Shown: positions 9,802 to 22,586 of the stretch, piece after piece
Position numbering within the stretch: position 1 is the stretch's first letter
Layout: each line of letters opens with the position of its first letter
NCBI GenBank assembly: GCA_905221605.1
Contig: CAJNDS010002246.1
Coordinates: forward strand, 846,458-910,457
Reading direction: 5' to 3'
DNA from: Symbiodinium natans
Taxonomy: Eukaryota; Sar; Dinophyceae; Suessiales; Symbiodiniaceae
Length of the DNA stretch: 64,000 bases
Translations under genes and position numbers: made by a program
The notes under the pieces: generated by a model
Seen by the model: the letters and a program-made list of their open reading frames with translations, nothing else
Told to the model about the DNA's origin: nothing
Databases searched by the model: none

Positions 9802-10906
9802 CGTAAGGAGACGAGCCAGTTCCCCACGACCTTGTGTAGGTTCAAAGCTCTTCTAAAGGACTGAACTAGCAGAGCTGAAGTGCCCATAGTCTTCAGCCTT
9901 GTACCAGCACAAATGCATGATTCATCAACCCCATCTTCAAATTTCAAAAACACTGACAGCCCGGTCAAGCTTTGTCAAAGTCAACGTCCTTTGCTTACGC
10001 GGTTTTGACTCTTCGAGTATGCGCAGTTGTTGGGCCTGTTGGGCCGCCACGTTCTGCGACGTAGCTTTGCACAGACTCGGTTCTGACCAGCTGGCAGGTT
10101 CAACGCTTGGCGGCTTCAACCGCCAACCAGGGCCATGGGGAGTTTCTCAAGAAGCAAAAAAAAACAAGCACTTACCCCTGCTCCGATGCCATGAATGTTT
10201 AAACACGCAAAAACCCATCTACTCGTTTCAACAACCCCCGTTCCAGGCAGACGGCCAAGCGCGACATCTTCTTGAGCTTTTTGTTTGAACAATTCCCAGA
10301 TTGAACTGAAGCCACTTAAAATATCCTGTCAGACCATGTCAACCTGAGTGATCATCGAGAGCCCAATTCACGAAACATCGCTTTTCTCTAGTATAACAAG
10401 GAAGTGGCCCCTTTCCCCGCCCCCCCCCCCCCCCCCACATTAAAACTTTTCTTAACTGAAAAAGGTACTCGAAATGGGGAAAAGGAGGCTTCTCAGGGAA
10501 ACTTCGGAGATATCAGGCTGGGAGATAACTTTGAAAGGGGCAAGACTACCTTTACAAGGGGACCCGAACAGTGGCCCTACTGCTTCAAAAATTGTCTGAA
10601 AGATTAGGTCTTCAGTTTGTATTTGCGAAGGACGGAAGTTAATCATAGGGAAAAGGACTACTGTGAGGGTCCAGGGGAAACTTGCAGCCGGAACATGACC
10701 CGAAACCAGGTCTCTCCATGCGGCTTGTTAAGATACATACTTCGGGGGCACTCAAACGTGTCTATGCTTCTTGCGGATTCTGGGGGTCGAATTCGGTTTA
10801 CCTGACGCAGCACGGGTTCAGCACTCTCCGAAGTCCTGAGCAACGCTACAATGGAGAACCTACCTTGTTCCAAGTTTAGAACTGTTTGTCAAAGTCTCCT
10901 GTTCCC

Positions 10907-10966
10907 CAATGGCAATGTTGCAACACACTTCGATCATGTCAGAACTCTTCGGCGTCCAACATTGCC
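10907..10966. repeat. Inverted repeat, 14-bp perfect arms
   Basis: CAATGGCAATGTTG near 10907 is mirrored by CAACATTGCCATTG near 10953, leaving a loop of about 32 nt. Confidence 0.6.
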
Positions 10967-11549
10967 ATTGAGGCCTGGAGACACGGCAAGAGCTTTCCAA
11001 AGACTGCAGAACTCTCGTGCGTTATGTCGTGTCTGCTCAAAGACACAGCACCAAACGTTCCACTTGTTTCCACCTGTCTTGCTTTCTCCAGCACGCTGTG
11101 CTGCATTGGCCTTCCCCCCGCTTCTTCTGAAGCTTGTCGCTTTTTCAATTCTTCTCGTTACCTTTACTTCCTTCCATCACTGGAGGATCTTCAGGTAAGC
11201 TGTCAGAACCTAATGCTGTTTCAAGCTCTTGTAGACTGTCTATCTTTGCACGTGGCAAATGTAACACTTTACATCAAAGCTCACGTTCTTTGACATTACG
11301 CATGTCTGCTTCTGACAACTGTAGATCACTGAACATTGCTGGCAAGCGTGCATAACGTAAGAACTCAACTTGCAACGCTCTGCCAACCGTTAGACGTCTT
11401 ACTGCTGCGTCCCCTGCTCACATACCAAGCTGCTCATTCTCGACTTACTTGCTGTTTTTGCCTAACGGCAAATGGGGGTGCCAAGCACTCTCCCGCTATG
11501 TGTACTGGGAAACCTTTCACTCGGAAGCTGCCCAGGAACCAGTCTGAAC

Positions 11550-12170
<621 letters not shown>

Positions 12171-12459
12171 ACTCCCTTCTGCAACTACTGCTACGGTTAC
12201 TGACTACCCCTCCAAGCAGGAGGCGGCGCCCGCACTCAGTTCCCAGAAGCCCCGACAAGCCAAGCAGTGGACACATGCTTCTGGAATTCGATTCGTAGAA
12301 AGACCAGAACTGGTGCTTGCAGGGTGGTTTACCTCCTGGAGAATTGTCTAAATTTCTAAATTCTAGGAGAATAGACTATTCCACCCGTATCAGGGCAGAG
12401 CAGGTAGTCCTGAATTCCGACAACCCTGGACCCGCAATGAAGAAGCAAGATTTTTTGGT

Positions 12460-12895
12460 TTTCTCCGTTTGAGGTCGAGGTGGAATTTAGATAAATTCTC
12501 TACTATGATTTTCGAAGAATTTCTCCACAGATTCTCTGCTTTTCGAACATAAATACAAGAAACAAAAACAAAAACGAGGATGTTGCACAAGAAACAACAA
12601 GACAAACGATGGAAGTGAAATTTAGATCAGATCACTTCCGCCCCTGTTGTTTCTTGATTTTCTTTGTGCTCATTGTTCGAGAAGTAGAGTAGAAAGTCAA
12701 TATCCCCTCGTTCATCTTGTGTTTTGTTTCTTGTGTTCATTCTTCGAAAATCAGAGGGGCAGAAGTTAGTCTAAATTCTTTGTTTCTTGTGTTCATTGTT
12801 CGAAAAGCCGAGAAGAAGTCGAGAAGTAAACTTACTCCAAATTCCACCTCCCTCGTTTCTCAGTTGTTGTCTTTTTGTGTTTTTCTTCGAAAAGT
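12460..12895. repeat. Inverted and tandem repeats with TTCGAAAA motif
   Basis: A unit like GTTTCTTGTGTTCATTGTTC followed by GAAAA recurs at about 12650, 12724, 12781 and 12860. It is inverted at about 12500-12575, making a large imperfect foldback. Function unknown. Confidence 0.5.
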
Positions 12896-12899
12896 GTAG

Positions 12900-15300
12900 A
12901 AAAACACAAACACGCACACAGCACTAAGCCGACTCGCACAGCACTTTCGCTCCAAGCACAAAGGTGTCTCAAGTGACTGGCTCAGCCTAACCTAACTTCC
13001 CAGCAGTTCTTGGCTTGAGCTCTGCATTCTCGACGCAGACGGTAGGCAACGTGAGGCTGCTCTGTGTTTCGAAAACAAACGTAGCTGGTTCAAACTCTTC
13101 CAAGGCAAAAACATGTTGCACATGCACCGCAAACTCCAAGTGTTCTATTCATCAAGCATGCTTCTCTACCCACTCATTGCTGTCATTCCGCTTTGTAGGG
13201 CAGGACGCCCTATTGTAACACTTCTTAACCTGAAGACACAGACAAGCTTTGGCACTCTCAGCAGAGAAGACAGGTAAGCTGCGTGCCTCTCGTGTTCTTT
13301 CTCTTCTTCAGCTCGTCTTGAGCCAAAGTTGAAAGTTCGTCGGCAACCGCCTGACTTTCCTGAGCACATAAACAGCTTCCTCAAGCTGCAGCACTGCTTC
13401 CACGCTTGCAAATGCGCTGATACTTGTACACAGTACAAAAAAACTCTCTTCAAACGTGTCGCAAAATCATCGTAGTGCAGAAAACATGTCAAAACTGCTT
13501 CATGCTGCTGGGTTCACATGCTCACATGTTCTCGCTACACCTCACTGCACATGAAAATGGTCGAAGACATCCACGTTTTGCCAGAGTTAGTGTAATCACA
13601 TCTACTACAAAAGTTTGGCATGAAGGTTCCGAGAGGAAGGCCTCTCGAGGCCTCACTCATGGGGTTTCGAGGCCTTCCGAGGCCTTTCGACACCTCACTT
13701 ATTACGAGGCCTCGGGAACCGGTGATTATGCTATTAAAGGGTCCCCGCAAGGCCTCGAGCCCGGACGAACCCTGGCTGCCTCTCTTCTTTCACATGAAAA
13801 GAATTTTAAGCCGCTCCAAGTCCTCTTCATTCTCACTCTATTCAAAACATCACGACGGACCTCGAAGGCGCCTCGACCGCTCAAGATGATCCTGCAAAAG
13901 CTATTCTTGCTGCCGCAAGCTTTTACTTCTAGATCTCTCGCCTCTCGATGATTCTGAGCTTTCAAAGATTTCCACAGGCAAAAGTCCTGAGAGAAGCCCT
14001 CTGTCTCCAGCGGGCAACAAAACCACGTCCTGTTCAACTGGAGGAGGCCTCGGACCGACCTCCAAAGGCTTGGAAGGCTTCGGCAAAGTCTGAGGCTCGA
14101 AGATGATGTTGCGTGTAAGCCAAGTGAACGCTTCCAACCATTTAAACCTGAACGTGCACTTCAATGAAGAAGACGAACTGACATTCACAAGGCTTTCGCT
14201 GGCATCGACCTCTGTATGTTCTGCTTCGTTGGACGCAAGGCAACTAAGCTTCGGGCAGGCGCAACACGCTTAAATGTCCACCGTCCAAATCCAAGCCCGC
14301 CACAAGTTCTAATTTCTGCAATGCCAAGCAGGCGACCTCTGCTTCGAACAAGCTCCATGCTCACCAAGACGCTCCTCAAAGTTGCCAAGGGAAGGCAGAG
14401 CCGGTTGAGCGCAAATTTGAAGCGAAAAAACGGAACCGTTTAGCCCTAAAAATAGAGCAGGGCCAAGTTCTTGCAGTGCAACTTGGAACTAAATGCGGAG
14501 TTGTGAAACTGCGACCTAAAATTGAGTACACAGCACAGAAAAACCACACGAACATATCTGGTCCGACATGTGTTTCTGTAAAGCAAAGATCCCAATGGAG
14601 ATACAGGAATTGCCTCCAGATGTTTATCTTTCCTTCTACTAAAATCATTCCGCAGTCGTCGTGACATGTTCCACACCTCCTTTCGGGGTGATGAAGTCAT
14701 CTCCGCGCTGCTGCTGCTTTACAACAGCTGTGGTTGCGACTTTATCGAAAAACAGCTCATCCTAGATGCCTGCATATCACTCAAACAGTCGGATCTGCAC
14801 ATGGCAAAGTTCATAAATCCTGGAAATCTTCTGTGCACATGCTTGCACCCCTCGAGATGGTACGTCACCATACTTCGAGAGATGATTGTCGATGCTAAAT
14901 CGGCAATCGCTTTGCAAACTCCACATGGCAGTACACTTCTGACAAAGTCAGAATTGCTCAACTGTTTTGTTGCACAGTCTCGTGTTCTGTGGAAGCTGAC
15001 AGTCTTATCATCCAGAAAGATCTTATAGTGGCGATTCCAGAAGAAGACCCCATCAGGTTGCTCCCTGACGCTTCAGCTACACTCTTTGCCTTAATCTTCC
15101 CAAGTTTGATTTTGGCGGCTCGGAAGGCCTCAAACCCCGCAGGGCAAGGCCTCAGAGGCCTTGCAATATCGCGTACACATGTTTGCAAAAGTTGTCAGTT
15201 TGCGCAAGTCCAAATCTGGGGTCAAAAAAGTTTCAACAATTCTGGCTTTGCCTGCGTGGGCCTCCCCTGTAGCAACTCCTCCGGAGCCGCATGCCTCGGT
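12900..15300. other. Intergenic stretch, no supported gene
   Basis: No recognisable coding region. Clusters of palindromic GAGGCCTC-like sequence occur at 13630-13760 and 15120-15165. Confidence 0.5.
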
Positions 15301-15302
15301 TA

Positions 15303-15760
15303 TGACAGTCGAACATCGACCGCTGCGGTAGCCTGACTAATCTTGGATAACCCCACTGGCTGATCACCATGGGGTAAGAAGATTCAGAACGGCGAACACC
15401 GTGTGCCTCTACGACGCACTGCGCAGTTGGCTGTGGTCTATGCAGAAGATTCCCCTGGCTGAGCACCATGGAGTTAATAGGCCCATCCCTGTGAAAGGGG
15501 TCGGCACTGGTGGTCTCCCGCATGTCTCGGCTAACCACTGCGGTAGCCTTGGCTACTCTTGGATAGCCCACAGCTGATCACCGTGGGGGAAGAAAATTCA
15601 GTTCGGCGAACACCGAGTGTCTCTGCACTGCGCTGTGCTGTTGGCTGTGACCTGTTGATCACCGTGGGGCAAACTGGGCAATGGTGGCTTACTGCATGTC
15701 TTGGTTGTGACGACAGTCGGACATTGACCGATGTGGCTCTTAGAATAGACCGTCCGTCCT
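15303..15760. repeat. Tandem repeat, ~217-bp unit, family R2
   Basis: Two diverged units start at GACAGTCGAACATCGACCG (15306) and GCGGTAGCC (about 15540), with a partial third (GACAGTCGGACATTGACCG near 15713). Each carries a TGATCACCATGGGG-type box and a GGCGAACACCG box. A diverged copy in opposite orientation lies at about 40481-40640. Confidence 0.65.
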
Positions 15761-15819
15761 TGGAATGTCTTCCAAAACTACTGCGAGCATGCTGACAGAG
15801 GCTTCTGGCGCTCAACTTA

Positions 15820-17052
15820 CTGTGGAGGTCACTTTGGCTTCCCTACCTTTGGAGTTGATTTCTTGCCCTCTTTTTGTGTCTCCAAATCCACACACCTTTC
15901 ACCACCGCACACTTCCACACTTGAACAGCCAGCAGAACCCAGCCGACAGACACGCAAACGCACACCACCCACTAAAGCCACTTTGCACCCACATAATGAC
16001 ACACACCACACTCCATGACACACACGACTCTCTGCCAAAACGCCGAAACCACAACCACACCTATTCACAATGAAAAAACAAAGCAAACACACACAGACAC
16101 CACTGCAAGGTCACTGTTTTTTTTAAATTGGTGTTACTTCTAAGACTCCATGCCTTACCACCCTTTGCCACATACTGACACTTTCCTTGCACTAAAGCCA
16201 AAAGGCACAGAAACGGCACCACACAGCGACCAAAAATAAAGACACAGAAGGCACCACACAGCGACCAAAATGAAGGTGCAGAAAAAGGCACCACACAGCA
16301 ACCAAAAATGAAGACACAGAAAATGCAAAACACAAGCAACCAAAAATGAGGTACAGAAAGGCACCAACACAGCGACCAAAAATGAAGGCAGCCCCACAGC
16401 AACCCAACAGCAACAGCTTGCCGAGCACTTACCAAAACACACACTTGCTGAACGATCTGTTTGTAATTATCTCTTTCTGAAGCTTGCAACTCGATTTCCA
16501 TTTCCATTCGACTTTTTTGACAAAGCTTCGACTGCGTGCTTCTTGTCTTTGATTTTCCAAAATGGCCAAACATTGCGTGTTGCAATTCTTCCCTGGATTC
16601 ACCATTCAACGAATTTTCAAAATTTCTGAAGTTTCCGAAAATGTTGAAAAAAACCCTCAAAATCAACACTTGATCAGTTAAATTTGTTGAATTTACTCTG
16701 GTGTTTTGCTCGCTTCGCTCGCACTTATTCACATTCTGGTAATACACTTTGCAATTTTCAAGTGGTTTGGCTTGGGCGTCGCGCGCAACCTTAACGAATC
16801 AACACCACGGTTGAACTCGTCTCGTCCTGCAGTTGATTTCTGTCCAAACGGCACTGTCAGAGGCTTTTAAAAACACTTGTTTCAAAGCATTGAACTTTTC
16901 CAAGCTGCAGTTTCCACCGATGTTGACTCTGCACCCTTCTTTTCTTCTCTTCTGCCTTCAGGCCTTGCACCAAAACCTGGAGAATCTGAAACCCAAGATG
17001 AGGGGCAGCAAAATTGATCGAAAAGGTAGGGAAGCTCCAGTGACCTCCACAG
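15820..17052. mobile_element. Non-coding TIR element (Harbinger-like MITE), complete copy
   Basis: The element is 1233 bp. The left end, CTGTGGAGGTCACT followed by GGCTTCCCTACC, is inverted at the right end with a few mismatches; similarity extends about 50 bp inward. TTA flanks both ends (15817-15819 and 17053-17055). A 3-bp TTA/TAA duplication is typical of PIF/Harbinger elements. No transposase is encoded. Inside, about 16200-16400 is a minisatellite with a unit near 36 bp (GGCACCACACAGCGACCAAA). It provides the uninterrupted version of the site into which the large retroelement inserted in copy 2. Confidence 0.75.
16200..16400. repeat. 36-bp minisatellite inside the TIR element
   Basis: Five or six diverged units built on CACACAGCGACCAAAAATGA followed by AGG/AGA-CACAG. 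The same block is present in the second copy at about 17890-18089. Confidence 0.7.
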
Positions 17053-17544
17053 TTAGAGAAAGTTCCGGTTCCAAACAAGTTCACACTTTGCCGCCTTGCT
17101 GCCTGCTGTTCTAAACTGACACAAGACTTAAACTGGAACCGACTGAGAGGCTTATTTGTTTTACTCGCAACGAGGAGCTGTGAAAGCCAGATCTGGCTTC
17201 CCGTGTGTGAAAAAACGCAACTGGGCCCAAAAATGGCTCCTAAACTTGGGTTCCAATTTGAGGCTCCAACCTGGGTGGCCTTGTATGTTCACACAGGAAA
17301 TCCAAAATCTAGGGCCCGTTTTTGGTGCCCAGAATTGAGCTGCTTTTGGAACCCATTTAAGTTCAATAATAATTGAAATCAACTTACAGACAAACAAGAT
17401 TTTTTCTATTCGATACTGTTTGCATCAACACTCAAGAAAACAAGAAACACCCTTGATACGCGTGTTCTTGGCTTGCTAAACTTGTCTTTAGCTGGCATTC
17501 AAGACAAAGCAGTCTTGCATTGTTCGCGTGCGATCTTTCTCGCA
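17053..17544. other. Spacer between the two TIR element copies
   Basis: Unique sequence without a recognisable gene or repeat. Confidence 0.5.
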
Positions 17545-18089
17545 CTGTGGAGGTTACTTTGGCTTCCCTACCTTTGGAGTTGATTTCTTGCCCTCTTTTT
17601 GTGTCTCCAAATCCACACAACCCAGCCGACAGACACGCAAACGCACACCACCCACTAAAGCCACTTTGCACCCACACAATGACACACACCACACTCCATA
17701 ACACACACGACTCTCTGCCAAAACGCCGAAAACCACAACCACACCTATTCACAATGAAAAAACAAAGCAAACACACACACAGACACCACTGCAAGGTCAC
17801 TGTTTTTTTTTAATTGGTGTCACTTCTAAGACTCCATGCCTTACCACCCTTTGCCACATACTGACACTTTCCTTGCACACTAAAGCCAAAAGGCACAGAA
17901 ACGGCACCACACAGCGACCAAAAATAAAGACACAGAAGGCACCACACAGCGACCAAAATGAAGGTGCAGACAAAGGCACTACACAGCAACCGCAAAATGA
18001 AGACACAGAAAATGCAAAACACAAGCAACCAAAAATAAGGTACAGAAAGGCACCAACACAGCGACCAAAAATGAAGGCAGCCCCACAGC
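17545..18089. mobile_element. TIR element copy 2, left part
   Basis: Closely similar to 15820-16400 with one internal deletion of about 40 bp. It stops exactly at CCCCACAGC, where the large retroelement begins; the right part resumes at 39619. Confidence 0.8.
18072..18089. repeat. Target-site duplication, left copy
   Basis: TGAAGGCAGCCCCACAGC is identical to 39619-39636. The uninterrupted TIR element (16383-16400) has it once. Confidence 0.88.
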
Positions 18090-18400
18090 TTTTTTTTTTG
18101 TTGGACTGGCGCCCCTTTACTACATCAGTAGCACAGTAGGCCGGTCTTGTTGGGCTCGACGTAACGGGTGAAACGAAGTTAGCGCGCGCAAACCACCAAG
18201 AACACCACGCAACCACCCAAAAAACAAGGAAACAGAAGCAACAAAGCAAGCAAAGGCGCCGAACTACTAGGTAACCCCACGCACTCAGTACTCGAAGTCG
18301 TCGTTGAAGTCCCGGTGCAATCATACAGCACTGAGCATGCGGGGAGTCGCAAATTGCGACACTGCCAGATTTTCAAAATCACCATCATGTAGCTACTGGT
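18090..18400 (-). repeat. 3' tail of the retroelement
   Basis: On the minus strand this reads ...TACTGAGTGCGTGGGGTTACC..., then CAAGACCGGCCTACTGTGC, ATGTAGTAAAGGGGCGCC and poly(A). The element at 40215-40453 has the same blocks in the same order before its own poly(A), so this is a shared 3' end probably recognised by the RT. Confidence 0.7.
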
Positions 18401-18429
18401 GCGACGTCAGTCGGCTCGAACAGAGGTCA

Positions 18430-20480
18430 TCATTCGATAGTCAGGATCCCGTACTCATCGTCAAGGACAGATAACAGACCAGCATTGGCAAAGGGATGGT
18501 ACAGGTCAGACTCCCCAATGGAGAGGAAAGACGTGCGTATCAGCCAGTGGGGACTTAACAGCAATCAGTCAAGGTAAGACCGGCCCAGGGCACTCCATGG
18601 TGGTCAGCCAGTGGAGCAGCCCCGAGCGGAAGGTCCTCCTCTCACCCTGGCTTGCAGCTGCGCCCACCTAGATGGATGTCCGTGCACAGGCACAGTCTCA
18701 TCAGACAGCCAAAGCAGAGGCCACACACGCAAGCCCGAAAGCTCGCCGGGGTTTCGGGGACTGCAATCTGGCAGGCAATGGTCCCTCCAGAGTCCAAGCC
18801 AATAAGATACGTCGGCAAGGAGTTGTGAGGGCTCACATCACTTTGGCAGCCTGCAAGAGCGCGAAGATCTCCGTGGTATACACAGCTTTCGTCCAGGCGG
18901 TGCCGTCAGGTAGCATCCAGGCGGGCGAAGATCCTGCCTGTCCTGCCACAAGCCAAGCACAGACGATGATGACCCTCTTGAAGGCCAAGTTACTCCACAG
19001 GTGTTCGATATCTCCTGGCCAGGGCAGTAGGTGCATATTCTCCACGTAGAAGTGCCCGCAGCCTGGGAGAGGCAGCACCGCCGCATTGGCCTCTCCAGAG
19101 TCGATATTCGGCCGTCAGGATCCCGTACCCGTCGTCCAGGACAGATAACAGACTCGCAGTGGCAAAGGGGTGTGACAGGTCAAACTATCCAAGGAGAGGA
19201 AAGACGTGCGTATGCCCCATGGTGGTCAGCCAGTGGGGACTTAACAGCAAGAACAATCGAGGCAAGACCAGCCCAGGGCACTCCATGGTGGTCAGCCAGT
19301 GGAGCAGCCCCGAGCGAAAGGTCCCCCGCTCACCCTGGCTTGCAGCTGCGCCCACCTGGATAGATGTCCGCGCGCAAGCAATGTCTCAAAAGACAGCCAG
19401 AGGGGAGGCCACACACGCAAGCCCGAAAGCTCGCCGGGGTCTCGGAGACTGCACTCTGGTAAGCAGTGGTCCCTCCAGAGCCAAAGCCAATAAGGTACGT
19501 CAGCAAGGAGATGTGAGGGCTCACATCACTTTTGGCAGCCTGCAAGAGCCCAAGATCTCCATGGTATACACAGCTTTCGTTTAGGTGGCGCCGTCAGGTA
19601 GCATCCAGGCGAGCGGAGAGCCAGCCTGCCCTGCCACAGGCCAAGCATAGGCGATGACGGCCCTTTTGAAGGCCAGGTTACTCCAGTGGGTGTATATTCT
19701 TCAGGCAGAAGTGCCCGCAACCTGGGAGAAGCAGCACCACCGCATTGGCCTCTCCAGAGTCGTCATTCGGCCGAGATACCACAAAGGGGAGGATCGCATT
19801 GCCATGACTCACTGTGAGCCAAGCGTTGTCTAGACCCGTGATGAGCGGTGGGGCAACCAGTGTGGGCGGCTGCTGGGTCTCAAAGCCGAGGGGTTCTTGC
19901 AGTGCCATGGCGCAGAAAAGGCAACCTACCCGGTCAAAGAGGGGCGGAGGAGAGGAAGACTGGGCAGTCTTACCTTGGACATAACCCGATGAACAATCAA
20001 GGCAAGACCAGCCCAGAGTACTCCATGGGGGCCAGCCAGTGGTACAGCCCCGAGCTAGTGCCTCTAACTCCACTAGGCTCACCGCAGCGCCCACCCAGAA
20101 GGGTGTTCCCGTCCCGACAAGTTGCATCAACCAGCCAGAAGGGAGGTCAATGCGCGTCAGTAGCGACCGGTTCCACTGGGGGAAACGCCAGTCCTTGCAC
20201 AGAGCGGAGCAGTGGACCTCAGGGTTTGCCAATGTTGCACGAATCCTTACTTCCACAAGGCAAGAGGAAACGGCAGGGTCAACTGCAAGGGCCGAGGGCT
20301 CAGGCACCTTGAAGTTGTACACCTCACCACAGTCGCCGAGGCAGGTTGGGGTGCCATGGAAACTTCCTATTACAAGCGTCCGTGCGCCCCATGGTGGTCA
20401 GCCACTGGGGACTTACAGGTGAGCACTGCAGACCAGCCCAGGGCTCCCCGTGGTGGCCAGCCAGTGGGGCAGCCGCGAGC
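18430..20480. repeat. Diverged tandem repeats (~674-bp period) near the element 3' end
   Basis: TCAGGATCCCGTA at 18441 recurs at 19115. The repeats include a CCATGGTGGTCAGCCAGTGG box (near 18596, 19216, 19286, 20393, and partly 20024 and 20452) and a segment encoding a conserved protein piece (minus frame: LAFKR, VAGQAG, WMLPDG). A third, more diverged unit spans about 19535-20110. Another copy of the coding part lies at 29090-29510. Confidence 0.65.
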
Positions 20481-20603
20481 CGCAGCCAAGAGCAGCAGGC
20501 TCCCTGGAGGCTCCCATTACGGAAGCCATTGAGTAGCGACAGCTACCGATTCAGATAATACAGTCCAGTGGTCCCACCCATGCACTCAGGCAGGTGTGAG
20601 GGA

Positions 20604-22586
20604 TTATTGCCAAGGGCCTTCCCAGTCAGGGCGTCGTGGGCGGTGGCCTGCAGAGACGGTATGGGCCCGTCCTCCTGATACTTGTGGCAACTCCTCCTCG
20701 CTAACCCCCCACTCAGGGATGCCAGTTGGGATGGAGCCCCCTATGTGCCGTTTCATTGAGGCTTGTGCTGCCTGCCACATCGTCCGGATGGCATCCTGTA
20801 CTTGCCGATATTGCACCACAACTTCGTCCCGATACTGAAAGGGGAAGGTGGTAAGCGCGGCCGCGAGGGCCGAGGGCTCGGGCTCCTTGGGAGTGCCATG
20901 GCAGTACAGCTTGAACCAGAAGCTGTTGAGTTGCTGCTTAGTTGGATGCTTGGATCTTGCGAGCCCCTTGAGGGCAGCCCAATGAGCAGTGGCAGCATCA
21001 TACCACGCATTCCTGGAACGCTGGGGTCCGTGCCTATTAGGTGTTGTGCTGAGCCCTTTCCAGTGCTCATCGTCAATGACCGGCAGCCGAAAAGGAGCAG
21101 CGACGTCCACTTCTCGCAAGGCCGCGAGGTCAGTAGTTCGCAGTTCAGAGAAACGCCAATCGTGCACCTGCGCCTCTGATTCGTCCGCTTGCTCTGCCAG
21201 GTCCTCCATCGATGCGGGAGACACAGGTTCCGTGCCGGAAGAGACACTGTACACATCCGGCGAGGTTTGGACCTCGTTCACACCCGCGGTTTCGATACGG
21301 GGCGAGGCAAGTAGGCTTTCCAAGGGCAGCACACGCCGCAGGAAAACAGCCATCCGAGCAGTGGTATCGGGCCATTCCAGGTTATAGACGGACCAAAAGT
21401 GCTCAATGTTCTGATTGGCCACCGAGGCTGCTAGGGCGAGCCTGATGGCCTCAAGAAAATGGGCAGGGGGCAACTCCGGCTTAAACTCTTGGTATTGGCG
21501 CTGCCCAAGCGTTTGTGAGCCCTGCAGCGAAATTCCAAGGAACGCATTCAGGCTAGGCTGCTGCGCGAGCCTGGCCGCCTCCATATCCGTGTGTTTGGCG
21601 GCCTCCGCCCATGCCTGCAAGGCCTCCTGGGACACCTGCCCACTGACCTGAGGGAGTCCGCTACTCGGGTCCACCGTGTACTTGGTTGTAGGGCATGTAG
21701 GCAGCCGATAAGCGCGGCCGGCAAGGAAAGCCACCATGGCCGCTGGCGGCACATTGACCTGGAGGTCAGTAATCCTGTGGTCGGATTCGGGAAAGCCCAC
21801 AACAATGGGCAGTCCGGCAGTGCGCTCCAGGGGGCCTTTTTGGTGGGACTCAAATGCGAGCAGGAGCGCACCCAGCCAATAATCCGGGTCAGAGTAGCAC
21901 ATCATGGCCGGAAAGCTGGCGTTGATGACGCTCGGCATATCCGCCACCGCGAAGAAAAGATCCGCAATATACTGGGCAGTGGTCAGGAAACCATACCCTA
22001 CCAGGGACTCCGAGAGTCTTGCTTTATCTAACTGCGGAACCGGGCATGCCAACATATTCGCAAGGTCAACATGTTGCAGCGCTCCCGACAACCGAAGGCA
22101 TTGCGCAATGATGGGGTCGTAGACCTTCAGATAAGACGCCGGGAAAGTCTCAGGCAGATGAAGAAGGGTGTCTGCGATTTTTAGCAACGCGTTCGAATCG
22201 TGCAGCTGGTGTGGTAAGCCATTTAACAACTCTTCATAGGTCCTGTATGCACGAAGCTGCTGGCAATGCGTCGTGAGATGATTCGAGTCACGCAGGCTCA
22301 TGTAGGGTCTAGGCTTGACATTCTTCCCAAAGTGATGTCCTGTTTGGAGCGCACGCCACATGAGCCCACAGACCGATGTTGTTTTGCCCTGCATTGGGCG
22401 CGTATTGGCTGAGATGCTGGGATCACAAGTGGTGCTGGGTTCGCTTGGCCCTCTTGGCTTGGCTTTTGGCGGTTCCAGCGGCTCTTGAGAACCGTCGTGA
22501 TCCTGTGCGAGGGGCCGACTTTCCTTGCGGACATGGGCAATGGGCACCTGCCGAGCAGCGATGGGGGTCAAGCCAGGGGGAGGCAC
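20604..22586 (-). CDS. Unknown 660-residue frame after the helicase
   Basis: A long open minus-strand frame with ordinary protein composition and no recognised domain. It opens with a proline-rich region (PPGLTPIAARQVPIA) and is followed by a mostly helical-looking body. It probably continues the decayed polyprotein of the upstream helicase frames: the previous frame (22929-23897) also ends in a Pro/Arg/Ser-rich linker, which overlaps here in another register. The ATG at 22586 is the first available and may not be a true start. Confidence 0.5.
   Translation of the reverse strand: MPPPGLTPIAARQVPIAHVRKESRPLAQDHDGSQEPLEPPKAKPRGPSEPSTTCDPSISANTRPMQGKTTSVCGLMWRALQTGHHFGKNVKPRPYMSLRDSNHLTTHCQQLRAYRTYEELLNGLPHQLHDSNALLKIADTLLHLPETFPASYLKVYDPIIAQCLRLSGALQHVDLANMLACPVPQLDKARLSESLVGYGFLTTAQYIADLFFAVADMPSVINASFPAMMCYSDPDYWLGALLLAFESHQKGPLERTAGLPIVVGFPESDHRITDLQVNVPPAAMVAFLAGRAYRLPTCPTTKYTVDPSSGLPQVSGQVSQEALQAWAEAAKHTDMEAARLAQQPSLNAFLGISLQGSQTLGQRQYQEFKPELPPAHFLEAIRLALAASVANQNIEHFWSVYNLEWPDTTARMAVFLRRVLPLESLLASPRIETAGVNEVQTSPDVYSVSSGTEPVSPASMEDLAEQADESEAQVHDWRFSELRTTDLAALREVDVAAPFRLPVIDDEHWKGLSTTPNRHGPQRSRNAWYDAATAHWAALKGLARSKHPTKQQLNSFWFKLYCHGTPKEPEPSALAAALTTFPFQYRDEVVVQYRQVQDAIRTMWQAAQASMKRHIGGSIPTGIPEWGVSEEELPQVSGGRAHTVSAGHRPRRPDWEGPWQ

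Larger units (their letters stand above)
8784..11335. other. Intergenic stretch with foldbacks
   Basis: No convincing gene. A plus frame at 9230-9484 (SSKVQYFGDEQSDPKVWRSE onward) is protein-like in composition but has no recognised domain; it may be a decayed gene fragment. Foldbacks at 9658-9801 and 10907-10966 are described separately. A C16-type run lies near 10421. Confidence 0.5.

Noticed and set aside
13313-13335. CTTGAGCCAAAGTTG as a relic of the dinoflagellate spliced leader on the minus strand
   Set aside because: Only about 11 of 21-22 bases match the leader complement before it diverges; chance is a sufficient explanation.
15829-18324. Minus-strand frames with Cys/Phe/Val-rich repeats (FGRCVVPF and similar)
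   Set aside because: They are translations of the 36-bp minisatellite inside the TIR element and are repeated exactly with it.
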